The position numbers were made by a program, and so were the translations under genes. The notes beneath the pieces are model-generated. The model saw nothing but the letters and a program-made list of their open reading frames with translations. It ran no database searches and had not been told where the DNA came from. A DNA stretch of 12,031 nucleotides from an uncultured Porphyromonadaceae bacterium (GTDB lineage: Bacteria > Bacteroidota > Bacteroidia > Bacteroidales > Muribaculaceae): NCBI GenBank assembly GCA_900555165.1, contig USKE01000031.1, positions 1 through 12,031 on the forward strand, in the 5' to 3' direction. This document shows, one piece after another, positions 6,188-12,031 of this stretch; the stretch's first letter is position 1, and each line of letters starts with the position of its first letter.

Positions 6188-7840
6188 TCAGCCGATCATC
6201 GTGGCTATGTCATGTTCGACAGTGGAGACGGTGCCGATGTTGAAGTTTTCCTGCAGCACCTTGAGTATGTCGGGGGTGAAGAAGGCCGGCAGAGTGGGGC
6301 CGGTATGGATGTTCTTCACGCCGAGCGCCAGCAGTGCCAGCAGTACAATCACGGCCTTCTGCTCGTACCACGCGATGTTGTAGACAATCGGCAGGTCGTT
6401 CACGTCCTTAAGCCCCAGTGCGTCGCGCAGTGCGAGCGCAATCCTGACAAGCGAGTATGAATCGTTGCACTGGCCTGCGTCAAGCACACGGGGCACACCC
6501 TCGATGTCGCCGAGTTGCAGTTTGTTGTAGCGGTACTTGGCGCATCCGGCCGTCAGGATTACGCAGTCGTGGGGGAGAGCCTCGGCGAACTTCGTGTAAT
6601 AGTCGCGTGAGGGGAAACGGCCGTCGCATCCGGCCATGACCACGAACTTGCGTATTTTGCCGCGCTTGATAAGGTCGATGATCTTCGGGGCGAGTTCCAG
6701 CACCTGATGGTGCGCGAATCCGCCGATGATCTCGCCATGTTCGATGGCCGTGGGGGGCGGACATTCCTGCGCGCGTGCAATGAGTTCCGAGAAATCTTTC
6801 GGTTTGCCGTCGTGCCCCTCGGGTATATGGTGTGTGCCCGGCATGCCGACTACACCTGTGGTGTAGACGCGGTCAAGATACGTGCAGTTCTTGCGCGGGG
6901 GAACTATGCAGTTCGAGGTGAACAGGAACACGCCGTTGAATTTCTCGAACTCGTCGGTCTGTTTCCACCAGGCGTTGCCGTAGTTTCCGGCGAAATGCGG
7001 ATATTTCTTGAAGGCCGGATAATATTGCCCCGGGAGCATCTCAGAATGGGTGTAGACGTCCACGCCCTTGCCGGCAGTCTGTTCGAGCAGTTCCTCAAGA
7101 TCCTTGAGGTCATGTCCGCTGATGAGTATGCCCGGTTTATCGCGCACGCCGATGTCGACCCTGGTGATTTCGGGGTTGCCGTAGGTGCCGGTGTTGGCGC
7201 TGTCGAGCAGGGCCATAACCTTGACACCACCTTCGCCGACATTGAGCACGAGCGACAGCAGTTCCCCGACACCGATATCGGGCCGTGCCGTCTCGGCCAT
7301 CGCGTTCTCGATCACAGCGTACACATCCTCGTCTTCATACCCCAGGTTGGCGGCGTGACGCGCGTATGCGGCCATACCCTTGCAACCGTAGATCACGAGC
7401 TGTTTGAGTCCGCGTATGTCGGCGTCAGGTTCGGCGAGCACACCTGTGAAGGGGCGGCATTCCTCGGCCTCGTCGGGTCTGCCGAAAAATTCTACCTGCG
7501 GCAGGTCAGGGAGCGCCACCCCCTGTTTTTTGGCGGTGCCTGCAAGCAGGTTTTTCAGTTCGAATGCGCGACGGATATAATCGTCGAGCGACGGATTGTC
7601 GAAGTTGGCGTTGGTGATTGTGGTGAAAAGCGCGTCAATCACCAGGTGGCTGGCCTCGCGTGAGGGTTCGCCCTTCTCGCGCAGGGCACGGTTTATGAGC
7701 GCCACCCCGCGCACGGCATAGAGAAGAAGATCCATCCTTGCCGAAGTCTGGGGCTGTTTGCCGCACACACCGATTTTGTCGCATCCTGTGCCGCGTGCCG
7801 TCTCCTGGCACTGATAGCAGAACATTGCCGGGTTTTCCAT
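6188..7840 (-). CDS. hcp: Hybrid cluster protein (hydroxylamine / NO reductase), class I
   Basis: This complete 550-residue Hcp is a cytoplasmic Fe-S enzyme that reduces hydroxylamine in vitro and is considered an NO reductase or S-nitrosylase in vivo. The N-terminal cubane motif is C8-x2-C11-x8-C20-x5-C26, the spacing seen in strict anaerobes. All seven hybrid-cluster ligands known from Desulfovibrio Hcp are identifiable with an offset of one. They are H243 (ISGHD), E267 (THSEMLPG), C311 (TSNCIVPP), C405 (AGCDGR, the persulfide position), C433 (AGCAKYR), C458 (AGQCNDS) and E493 (WYEQK). There is therefore no reason to doubt activity. The gene starts 3 nt after the stop of a cupin gene and is very probably translated from the same mRNA. 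No Hcr reductase is adjacent; the electron donor must come from elsewhere. Confidence 0.96.
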   Translation of the reverse strand: MENPAMFCYQCQETARGTGCDKIGVCGKQPQTSARMDLLLYAVRGVALINRALREKGEPSREASHLVIDALFTTITNANFDNPSLDDYIRRAFELKNLLAGTAKKQGVALPDLPQVEFFGRPDEAEECRPFTGVLAEPDADIRGLKQLVIYGCKGMAAYARHAANLGYEDEDVYAVIENAMAETARPDIGVGELLSLVLNVGEGGVKVMALLDSANTGTYGNPEITRVDIGVRDKPGILISGHDLKDLEELLEQTAGKGVDVYTHSEMLPGQYYPAFKKYPHFAGNYGNAWWKQTDEFEKFNGVFLFTSNCIVPPRKNCTYLDRVYTTGVVGMPGTHHIPEGHDGKPKDFSELIARAQECPPPTAIEHGEIIGGFAHHQVLELAPKIIDLIKRGKIRKFVVMAGCDGRFPSRDYYTKFAEALPHDCVILTAGCAKYRYNKLQLGDIEGVPRVLDAGQCNDSYSLVRIALALRDALGLKDVNDLPIVYNIAWYEQKAVIVLLALLALGVKNIHTGPTLPAFFTPDILKVLQENFNIGTVSTVEHDIATMIG

Positions 7841-7843
7841 AAG

Positions 7844-8176
7844 TCAGTCCTGTTTGATTTTCACGAGCATTACTTTGGCGTCGGTCACGGCGTGTACCGA
7901 ATGGGGCACGCCGTTGCCCATAAGGAAGAACTCGCCGGCATGGAGGTGGAGCGGGCGGTCAATCATGGTGAAGATGACCTCACCCTCAAGTACCTGCACC
8001 ATCACTTCGGCGGGAGCGAGATGCGATGCCAGATCCTGTCCGGCACTGAACGCAAGCAGGGCCACACCGCCGTTGTTATTGTTCATGATGTCCCGGAACT
8101 CGACTTTTGACTCGTTTTTCTTAACCTGAGAGGCGAGGGGGAACACCTCTCCGAATTTATAATCGGTCTTCAGCAT
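7844..8176 (-). CDS. Small single-domain cupin protein
   Basis: This 110-residue protein consists of one cupin barrel. Motif 1 is G46-x5-H52-LAPAE-x6-G, where the second histidine of the classic HxH is replaced by alanine, as in the HTAPxxA-type cupin subgroup. Motif 2 holds H77 and H79, G81 and PH (91-92), with H95 close by. A mononuclear metal site built from H52, H92 and H95 is possible but unproven. The loop MNNNNGG (31-37) precedes the barrel. It lies immediately upstream of hcp with a 3-nt gap, so a role linked to nitrosative or redox stress (ligand sensing or small-molecule detoxification) is inferred from context alone. The start codon is preceded by a hairpin region (8186-8236). I find no exact TAnnTTTG promoter upstream. 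Confidence 0.85.
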   Translation of the reverse strand: MLKTDYKFGEVFPLASQVKKNESKVEFRDIMNNNNGGVALLAFSAGQDLASHLAPAEVMVQVLEGEVIFTMIDRPLHLHAGEFFLMGNGVPHSVHAVTDAKVMLVKIKQD

Positions 8177-8185
8177 GGTTTGGAT

Positions 8186-8236
8186 GTTTTTAGTGGTTTG
8201 TGATTAGAGGCTCGTAACGGGAGCCACCACTAAAAC
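8186..8236 (-). promoter_or_regulatory. Two-tier inverted repeat upstream of the cupin-hcp operon
   Basis: Read on the minus strand, GTTTTAGTGG (8236-8227) pairs with CCACTAAAAAC (8196-8186, one extra A). Inside it, GGCTC (8225-8221) pairs with GAGCC (8213-8209). It lies between the cotH stop (8274) and the cupin start (8176). It may be the cotH terminator (though without a U-tract), a leader structure of the cupin mRNA, or a regulator site for the stress operon. The sequence does not decide between these. Confidence 0.45.
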
Positions 8237-8273
8237 AGCCGATCCGGAGTGATGGTTCATGGCCGCAACGGGG

Positions 8274-10085
8274 TCATCTCATGACCTTGCGCACGTTTCC
8301 GTCACTGTAAACCACGATGTTGACACCCGGTTGCATGGCGCCCAGACGCATCCCCTGCATGTTGTAGACGGCCTGCACGGTCGCCGGTGTGTGGTCTGTG
8401 GCGATATTGTCGACCGCACCGGTGCTGTAGTTCCACAGCCGGTCTTCCATTTCGATACGGCGTGTTATCCAGTCGCCGATACGGTCAAGACCGTCGCGGT
8501 ATCCGGCCTGCCGAACGGGATATTCCCCCTTGATGGCCCGTTTCGCCCGCCACAGCATGTTGTCGGCGCGGCAGATTTCACCGGCCTGATAGAGTTTCGC
8601 CCTGTTCCAGTCGGCATAATTCTGGAATCCGTTCCAGGTACCGGTCCATTCCCAGTTGGCCGCCACCACCATGTCGCGGTTGCACATGCTCTCGGGCCAG
8701 CGCACATATTCGCGTTCATACATTTCATCGCCGACGCGGTCGTGCCAGTCCTCGATTTTCGAGTATATCCCCTCGGCGGTTATAGCGCCGCTTTCGCGCA
8801 GGGAGGCATAGCGGCTGTCGAGGTCGCCGGCATAATATTCGTTAAGGTAATATGCAGGGCCCACATCAAGGCGGAAACGCTGGTTGGGGTCTGAATAGTA
8901 CCAGTTGTATTCGGGCGGAGAGACGAATGTGCCGAACGACACGTTGCCGAACGTCATGTCGAGATCATACGGCTCGACGAACCATTTCACGCCGTCGTAT
9001 GTGATCCACTGCCAGTTTTTCCACCAGCCGTCTACATTGTTCGTCACCGACGAGAACACGGTGTAGTCGATGAATCCGTCTACATCGAAACGTTTCCCGA
9101 ATTCGGCACGTATCTCGGCGGGTGTCTTTCCCGAGCGTTGGATGCGGCTCAGGGCCGGGCAGTAATGGCTGAGGGTGGTGATATAGCTCTTGACCTCGGC
9201 GGTAAGCACATGGTCTTCATTGCAGGGGTCGTATGCCGCGGCGGTGGCGTCGATCAGCTCGCGCGGATTGTCGCCGTCATACTCGGTGCCGTCCATGCAC
9301 ACAAGGCCTTTCGGATTGCGTACCTCGAATTTGGTCCAGTCTATGGTACCGTTGAACAGCGACACGGTTGTAATCTCGCCGTCGAGATGTATGTGCGTGG
9401 CCGTGTTCTTGTCCATCCCCATGTTCTTGCGGTGTTTCTTGAGCTGCCAGGCATAAACGCCGTAGAAATCGCCGTTAAGATATACGGCCACCGGAAATCC
9501 CTCGGGGTGGCACAGCGCTTTAGTGTCGGCATCGGCCACACCGGCACGTTGCCAGGGACGTGCCATGTCGCCGCGGTCTGCGGTGATGTCGTCGAAAATA
9601 CTGTACGACACCGCGCCGACGCCCCGGAAATAGTCTATGAAATATGCCTTGAGGTGAAAACCGTCCTGTTTCACCCAGTCGCCGAATGTGACGTCGGTGG
9701 TCTCGTCGCCTTCCCATTCATCTTCGCATAGGTCGAATTTGATGTTTTTCTTCGGGTATCCGAGCGAGCTTGACCCCTGTGCCGCCGTGAGGATGCGCTT
9801 TTTGAAATAGTTTCCCTCGCCGTCGCAGAACTCCAGCCACGCCTGCAGCTCGTCGGTTTTCGACTGTGGCATATCCGTTATGCCCGATATGTTGACGTAG
9901 CCGAAACGCGGTTCGGCAAGCTTGATTTTTGCCGATTCGCTGAGGTCGTTGGCAATGCCGCCGTGCAGGTCAACATCGGTCATGAACTCTGAGTCCGGGG
10001 TGTCGGCGCCTGTCGCCGCCATCGGCATTGCACACCACGTCAATGCCAGCGCGCATGCGCGCACTCTGATAAACTTGTTTCTCAT
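8274..10085 (-). CDS. Secreted CotH-family kinase-like protein with short Por-type C-terminal tail
   Basis: The protein has 603 residues with a signal peptide (basic N-terminus, hydrophobic core about 10-24, cleavage near ATGA-D at 27). The CotH fold is recognised from AAQGSSSLGYPKKNIKF (101-117, the G-S-S and KK nucleotide-binding segment), FPVAVYLNGDFYGVYAW (197-213) and WFVEPYDLDMTFG (368-380, the metal-binding DLD). CotH proteins are atypical protein kinases first known from Bacillus spore coats; in Bacteroidetes their substrates are mostly unknown. A segment at 487-520 (NYADWNRAKLYQAGEICRA onward) looks like a small CBM5/12-like insert before the final helix. The C-terminus (572-603, VYNMQGMRLG then PGVNIVVYSDGNVRKVMR) resembles the Por/T9SS sorting-tail family in shortened form. 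No partner gene is adjacent. The CotH call is good; substrate and localisation are inference. Confidence 0.8.
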   Translation of the reverse strand: MRNKFIRVRACALALTWCAMPMAATGADTPDSEFMTDVDLHGGIANDLSESAKIKLAEPRFGYVNISGITDMPQSKTDELQAWLEFCDGEGNYFKKRILTAAQGSSSLGYPKKNIKFDLCEDEWEGDETTDVTFGDWVKQDGFHLKAYFIDYFRGVGAVSYSIFDDITADRGDMARPWQRAGVADADTKALCHPEGFPVAVYLNGDFYGVYAWQLKKHRKNMGMDKNTATHIHLDGEITTVSLFNGTIDWTKFEVRNPKGLVCMDGTEYDGDNPRELIDATAAAYDPCNEDHVLTAEVKSYITTLSHYCPALSRIQRSGKTPAEIRAEFGKRFDVDGFIDYTVFSSVTNNVDGWWKNWQWITYDGVKWFVEPYDLDMTFGNVSFGTFVSPPEYNWYYSDPNQRFRLDVGPAYYLNEYYAGDLDSRYASLRESGAITAEGIYSKIEDWHDRVGDEMYEREYVRWPESMCNRDMVVAANWEWTGTWNGFQNYADWNRAKLYQAGEICRADNMLWRAKRAIKGEYPVRQAGYRDGLDRIGDWITRRIEMEDRLWNYSTGAVDNIATDHTPATVQAVYNMQGMRLGAMQPGVNIVVYSDGNVRKVMR

Positions 10086-10109
10086 GTCTGTCTTACAGCT
10101 GATAAGTTC

Positions 10110-10130
10110 CCGGCGCGAAAATTCCGCCGG
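10110..10130 (-). other. Hairpin in the cotH leader
   Basis: CCGGCG (10110-10115) and CGCCGG (10125-10130) form a GC-rich 6-bp stem 25 bp upstream of the cotH ATG. It could reduce access to the start or be incidental. No exact TAnnTTTG promoter is visible between it and the foldback element upstream. Confidence 0.35.
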
Positions 10131-10157
10131 TTCCGTTTTAATGATATTAGGGGTATC

Positions 10158-10342
10158 AGAGAGTGTTTGAATTTAACACGAAGAAGTATGATAAGACTTC
10201 TTTCCATCCCCTCAAAGGTCTTTTCGGGCTTTTTTCGACAAGTTTCATCGGTCACGATGCCCGCATCGCTCCCTCTTCAACTTGCGAAAAACGCTCCGAA
10301 AATCCTCTTTGAGTGAATAGAAGTGAAATTCAAACACTCTCT
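10158..10342. mobile_element. Foldback MITE-like element with 17-bp terminal inverted repeats
   Basis: AGAGAGTGTTTGAATTT (10158-10174) is repeated as its perfect complement at 10326-10342. The whole interval is a long imperfect palindrome. The paired blocks are CTCAAAG (10211-10217) with CTTTGAG (10307-10313), TTTTCGG (10221-10227) with CCGAAAA (10296-10302), TTTTTCG (10231-10237) with CGAAAAA (10285-10291), CAAGTT (10239-10244) with AACTTG (10279-10284), and a centre CGATGC-CC-GCATCG (10255-10268). The left arm carries an extra small hairpin, AAGAAGT/ACTTCTT (10181-10202), which explains its greater length. There is no ORF inside. I see no convincing target-site duplication, so transposition is inferred from structure alone. 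Confidence 0.62.
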
Positions 10343-10437
10343 TAGTGATCCATCGCAGAATCACCGGCAAATATACGCAGTTTCCGTGAAATTTCCGATT
10401 GCAGAATGCGTAAAGTTTTGAGTTTATGGGAACTGAA

Positions 10438-10469
10438 TTTGTATTTTCGGGTTATAGTATATATCTTTG
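10438..10469 (+). promoter_or_regulatory. Promoter of the toxin-antitoxin operon
   Basis: TTTG (10438-10441), 20 bp, then TATCTTTG (10462-10469) is an excellent match to the Bacteroidetes -33/-7 promoter. The predicted start near 10476 leaves a leader of about 29 nt. Confidence 0.75.
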
Positions 10470-10499
10470 CATCATAATTATATAATATATACGATATAC
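10457..10499 (+). promoter_or_regulatory. Probable autoregulatory operator of the toxin-antitoxin operon
   Basis: GTATATAT (10457-10464), overlapping the -7 box, is the complement of ATATATAC (10485-10492). A further GATATAC follows at 10493-10499, and a palindrome ATTATATAAT lies between (about 10477-10486). Repeats of this kind over the promoter fit repression by an RHH antitoxin. AT-richness makes chance dyads likely, so confidence is modest. Confidence 0.4.
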
Positions 10500-10504
10500 A
10501 TGAT

Positions 10505-10804
10505 ATGGCAAATACAATACAGCTGAAACGCAAGAATCTGGATTTACCGGCTGAGATGTGGCAGAAACTCTCGATACTGGCTGTGTCGCAGGGAATGAGC
10601 CTTAAGGCTTATGCCGAAAAACTTCTTGCCGCCAAGGCGTCGCAGGTCGAGATTATTGTCAGAGATAATCCGTCTCCGTCAGGTGATGCCTGGTGGAATA
10701 ACCCTGAGAATACGGCAATAGTAGACCGCGGTGTGGCCGATGCAGAGAATGGCCGAGTAAGAGCCATGTCGATTGACGAGGTAAAGGATGCTCTCGGACT
10801 ATGA
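10505..10804 (+). CDS. Type II antitoxin, ribbon-helix-helix-like
   Basis: This 99-residue protein is encoded directly before a YoeB-like toxin with an ATGA overlap (4 nt). Residues 3-42 fit an RHH DNA-binding fold: a short beta strand (TIQLKRKNLDLP), then helix EMWQKLSILAVSQG, then helix SLKAYAEKLLAAK. The C-terminal half (about 55-99) is acidic and proline/tryptophan-containing (NPSPSGDAWWNNPENTA, then ENGRVRAMSIDEVKDALGL) and probably wraps the toxin. RHH antitoxins usually repress their own operon, here through the repeats at 10457-10499. YoeB toxins normally pair with Phd/YefM-fold antitoxins; this N-terminus looks RHH instead, so the combination is unusual. The start is set by the promoter spacing and the lack of any other in-frame ATG. 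Confidence 0.8.
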   Translation: MANTIQLKRKNLDLPAEMWQKLSILAVSQGMSLKAYAEKLLAAKASQVEIIVRDNPSPSGDAWWNNPENTAIVDRGVADAENGRVRAMSIDEVKDALGL

Positions 10805-11079
10805 AATATACGCTTTATTTCACTGACACGGCATTGAGGCACCTTGAGTTATGGAGGCGTAGCGGTCAGACAAAGACCATAAAAAAACTTTTCAACCTGA
10901 TTGGCGAGCTTGAAACGCATCCTGAAACCGGCACCGGACATCCCGAACGATTGTGCGGTGACCGTTCGGGGCAATGGAGTCGCACAATAGACAAAAAGAA
11001 CCGCTTGGTATATTCGATAGATGATACCCGTATTGTCGTTGACGTGCTTTCTGCCATGGGGCATTATGATGACAGATGA
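10801..11079 (+). CDS. YoeB-family mRNA interferase toxin
   Basis: This 92-residue toxin is in the RelE/YoeB superfamily and cleaves mRNA in the ribosomal A site. The YoeB signature is clear: GTGHPERL (44-51), GQWSRTIDKKNRLVYSI (57-73), and a C-terminal GHY (87-89). Residues aligning with the E. coli YoeB catalytic set are E49, R68, H88 and Y89, so the active site looks intact. YoeB normally ends at the Tyr; here three more residues (DDR) follow. The start overlaps the antitoxin stop, implying coupled translation. The neighbouring gene is convergent, with 39 bp between stops and no clear terminator. Confidence 0.9.
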   Translation: MKYTLYFTDTALRHLELWRRSGQTKTIKKLFNLIGELETHPETGTGHPERLCGDRSGQWSRTIDKKNRLVYSIDDTRIVVDVLSAMGHYDDR

Positions 11080-11118
11080 TTCTTCTACATTTCCGGCAGG
11101 GATGGCTTAGGGTGATAT

Positions 11119-12031
11119 TCAGGCGGTGGCCGTGGGTGGCGGCAGGGTGACGAGCACGCGCTCAATGCGGGCACCGTCTACCGAGATGATGCGGAAACAT
11201 ATTTCGTTCCATTTCACGGTTTCGCCGGGCGCAGGTACGTGACGCAGTTCCTCCAGCATGAAACCGCCCAGAGTAGAGTAGTGCGAGGGGATGTAGAATT
11301 CCTCAAGACCGAAGTGGCTCAGAAAGTCATAGAACTGCATCTGGGCATCCACGCTCCATTCATAATCGCGGCCGGCCGGGGTGACGGGGGGCATCACGGT
11401 CTGTTGCGGCATTGCGCCGACAAGGCCGTCGAGTATGTCGCCCGGAGTCATGACGCCGGTCATCTCGCCGAATTCGTCGCATACCAGGGCGAAATGCACA
11501 CTGCGGTTCTTCATGCGGTCGAGGGCATCGTAGACATTCATTGTCTCCGGAAAATATTCAGGCTGCGACACCACATCGGCCAGTACGAAATCAGGCGAGC
11601 CGATGGTGAGTATGAGCTGTTTCAGCGATACGACGCCGCATACCGATTTCATCGAGCTGTCACAATAGACGGGGTAGGTGTTGTGCAGTTCGCCGGCGAT
11701 ACGCTCTTTCACCTCGGCGGCTGTCATGTCGAGGCGCAGGGCAGTGATGTCAGGCTTGGGTGTCATGATTGCCGACACGCGCAGGTCGCCAAGCACGAGC
11801 GCGCGCTCCATGATGTTCTGCTCGACTTTGCGTACCTCGCCGGCATCGGTGCCGTCTTTAATGAGCGATTTTATCTCGTCTTCAGTCACGCCCGAGCTGT
11901 CGCTTTTCAGGCCGATAATCTTCACTATCAGCGATGTCGACGCCGATAGGAGCCACACCGCCGGCATGGCTATCACCGACAGCAGATGCATCGGGCGCGC
12001 TATAGCCCGCGCAACGGGATTCGCCACCGCC
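11119..12031 (-). CDS. CNNM/CorC (hemolysin C) family membrane protein, C-terminal part (runs off window end)
   Basis: The frame is open to base 12031. A GTG at 12027-12025 is not a convincing start because coding continues upstream, so the 5' end lies outside the window. Counting from that GTG, a last transmembrane helix of the DUF21 domain lies at about 15-38. A first CBS domain spans about 82-140 (VSAIMTPKPDITAL onward). A second spans about 151-205 with the family hallmark HFALVCDEFGEMTGVMTPGDIL (178-199). A CorC_HlyC domain spans about 222-295. CNNM/CorC proteins are linked to Mg2+ (or Co2+) export with CBS-mediated nucleotide sensing. Bacteroidetes GldE is a relative, but nothing here points to gliding. 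Family certain, substrate inferred. Confidence 0.88.
   Translation of the reverse strand, partial: AVANPVARAIARPMHLLSVIAMPAVWLLSASTSLIVKIIGLKSDSSGVTEDEIKSLIKDGTDAGEVRKVEQNIMERALVLGDLRVSAIMTPKPDITALRLDMTAAEVKERIAGELHNTYPVYCDSSMKSVCGVVSLKQLILTIGSPDFVLADVVSQPEYFPETMNVYDALDRMKNRSVHFALVCDEFGEMTGVMTPGDILDGLVGAMPQQTVMPPVTPAGRDYEWSVDAQMQFYDFLSHFGLEEFYIPSHYSTLGGFMLEELRHVPAPGETVKWNEICFRIISVDGARIERVLVTLPPPTATA

Noticed and set aside
6707..7663. 318-codon plus-strand open frame opposite hcp
   Set aside because: Antisense shadow of hcp, whose cluster ligands are all in the minus-strand frame; no recognisable domain or start context.
8259..8894. 211-codon plus-strand open frame opposite cotH
   Set aside because: Antisense shadow with composition typical of reverse reading of the CotH gene.
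1..12031. CRISPR array, tRNA or rRNA genes, complete insertion sequence
   Set aside because: No regularly spaced repeats, no cloverleaf-like segments and no transposase coding sequence were seen in the intergenic regions.

Overview
The window looks like a chromosomal segment from a strictly anaerobic gut Bacteroidales. The Muribaculaceae or a close relative is a guess from protein style and GC content, not a proven placement. Three things support this. Bacteroidetes-type promoters (TTTG, about 20 bp, TAnnTTTG) precede several genes. Starts generally lack Shine-Dalgarno sequences. The gene content (double-N-domain ClpC, GyrA followed by a secreted TPR protein, class I Hcp, a CotH protein with a short Por-type C-terminal tail) is typical of the group.

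Layout. 1-520 (minus): 5' part of clpC, with its promoter just upstream. 521-1109: intergenic, holding a REP/BIME-like pair of hairpins (686-760) and the promoter of the next gene. 1110-1688 (plus): small outer-membrane beta-barrel protein. 1689-2198: no protein gene, but a well-supported candidate small RNA (promoter, three-way-junction fold and terminator, about 1765-1907), followed by the gyrA promoter and a leader with three hairpins. 2199-4772 (plus): gyrA. 4865-6085 (plus): secreted TPR protein, separated from gyrA by a 16-bp hairpin. 6108-6143: terminator hairpin between convergent units. 7840-6188 and 8176-7844 (minus): hcp and a small cupin gene 3 nt apart, forming a probable nitrosative-stress operon. 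10085-8274 (minus): secreted CotH-family protein. 10158-10342: a 185-bp foldback element with perfect 17-bp terminal inverted repeats, probably a MITE. 10438-11079 (plus): toxin-antitoxin operon with an RHH-like antitoxin and a YoeB-like toxin, its own promoter and a likely operator. 12031-11119 (minus): 3' part of a CNNM/CorC-family membrane protein.

Most proteins are housekeeping or envelope genes with recognisable families. No large undescribed multi-gene system is apparent. The most interesting material is non-coding: the small RNA candidate at 1800-1907, the GTAG-led inverted hairpin pair at 686-760, and the foldback element at 10158-10342. Two protein observations also stand out. GyrA has glycine where the acidic quinolone-contact residue usually lies, and the toxin-antitoxin pair seems to combine an RHH-type antitoxin with a YoeB-type toxin.
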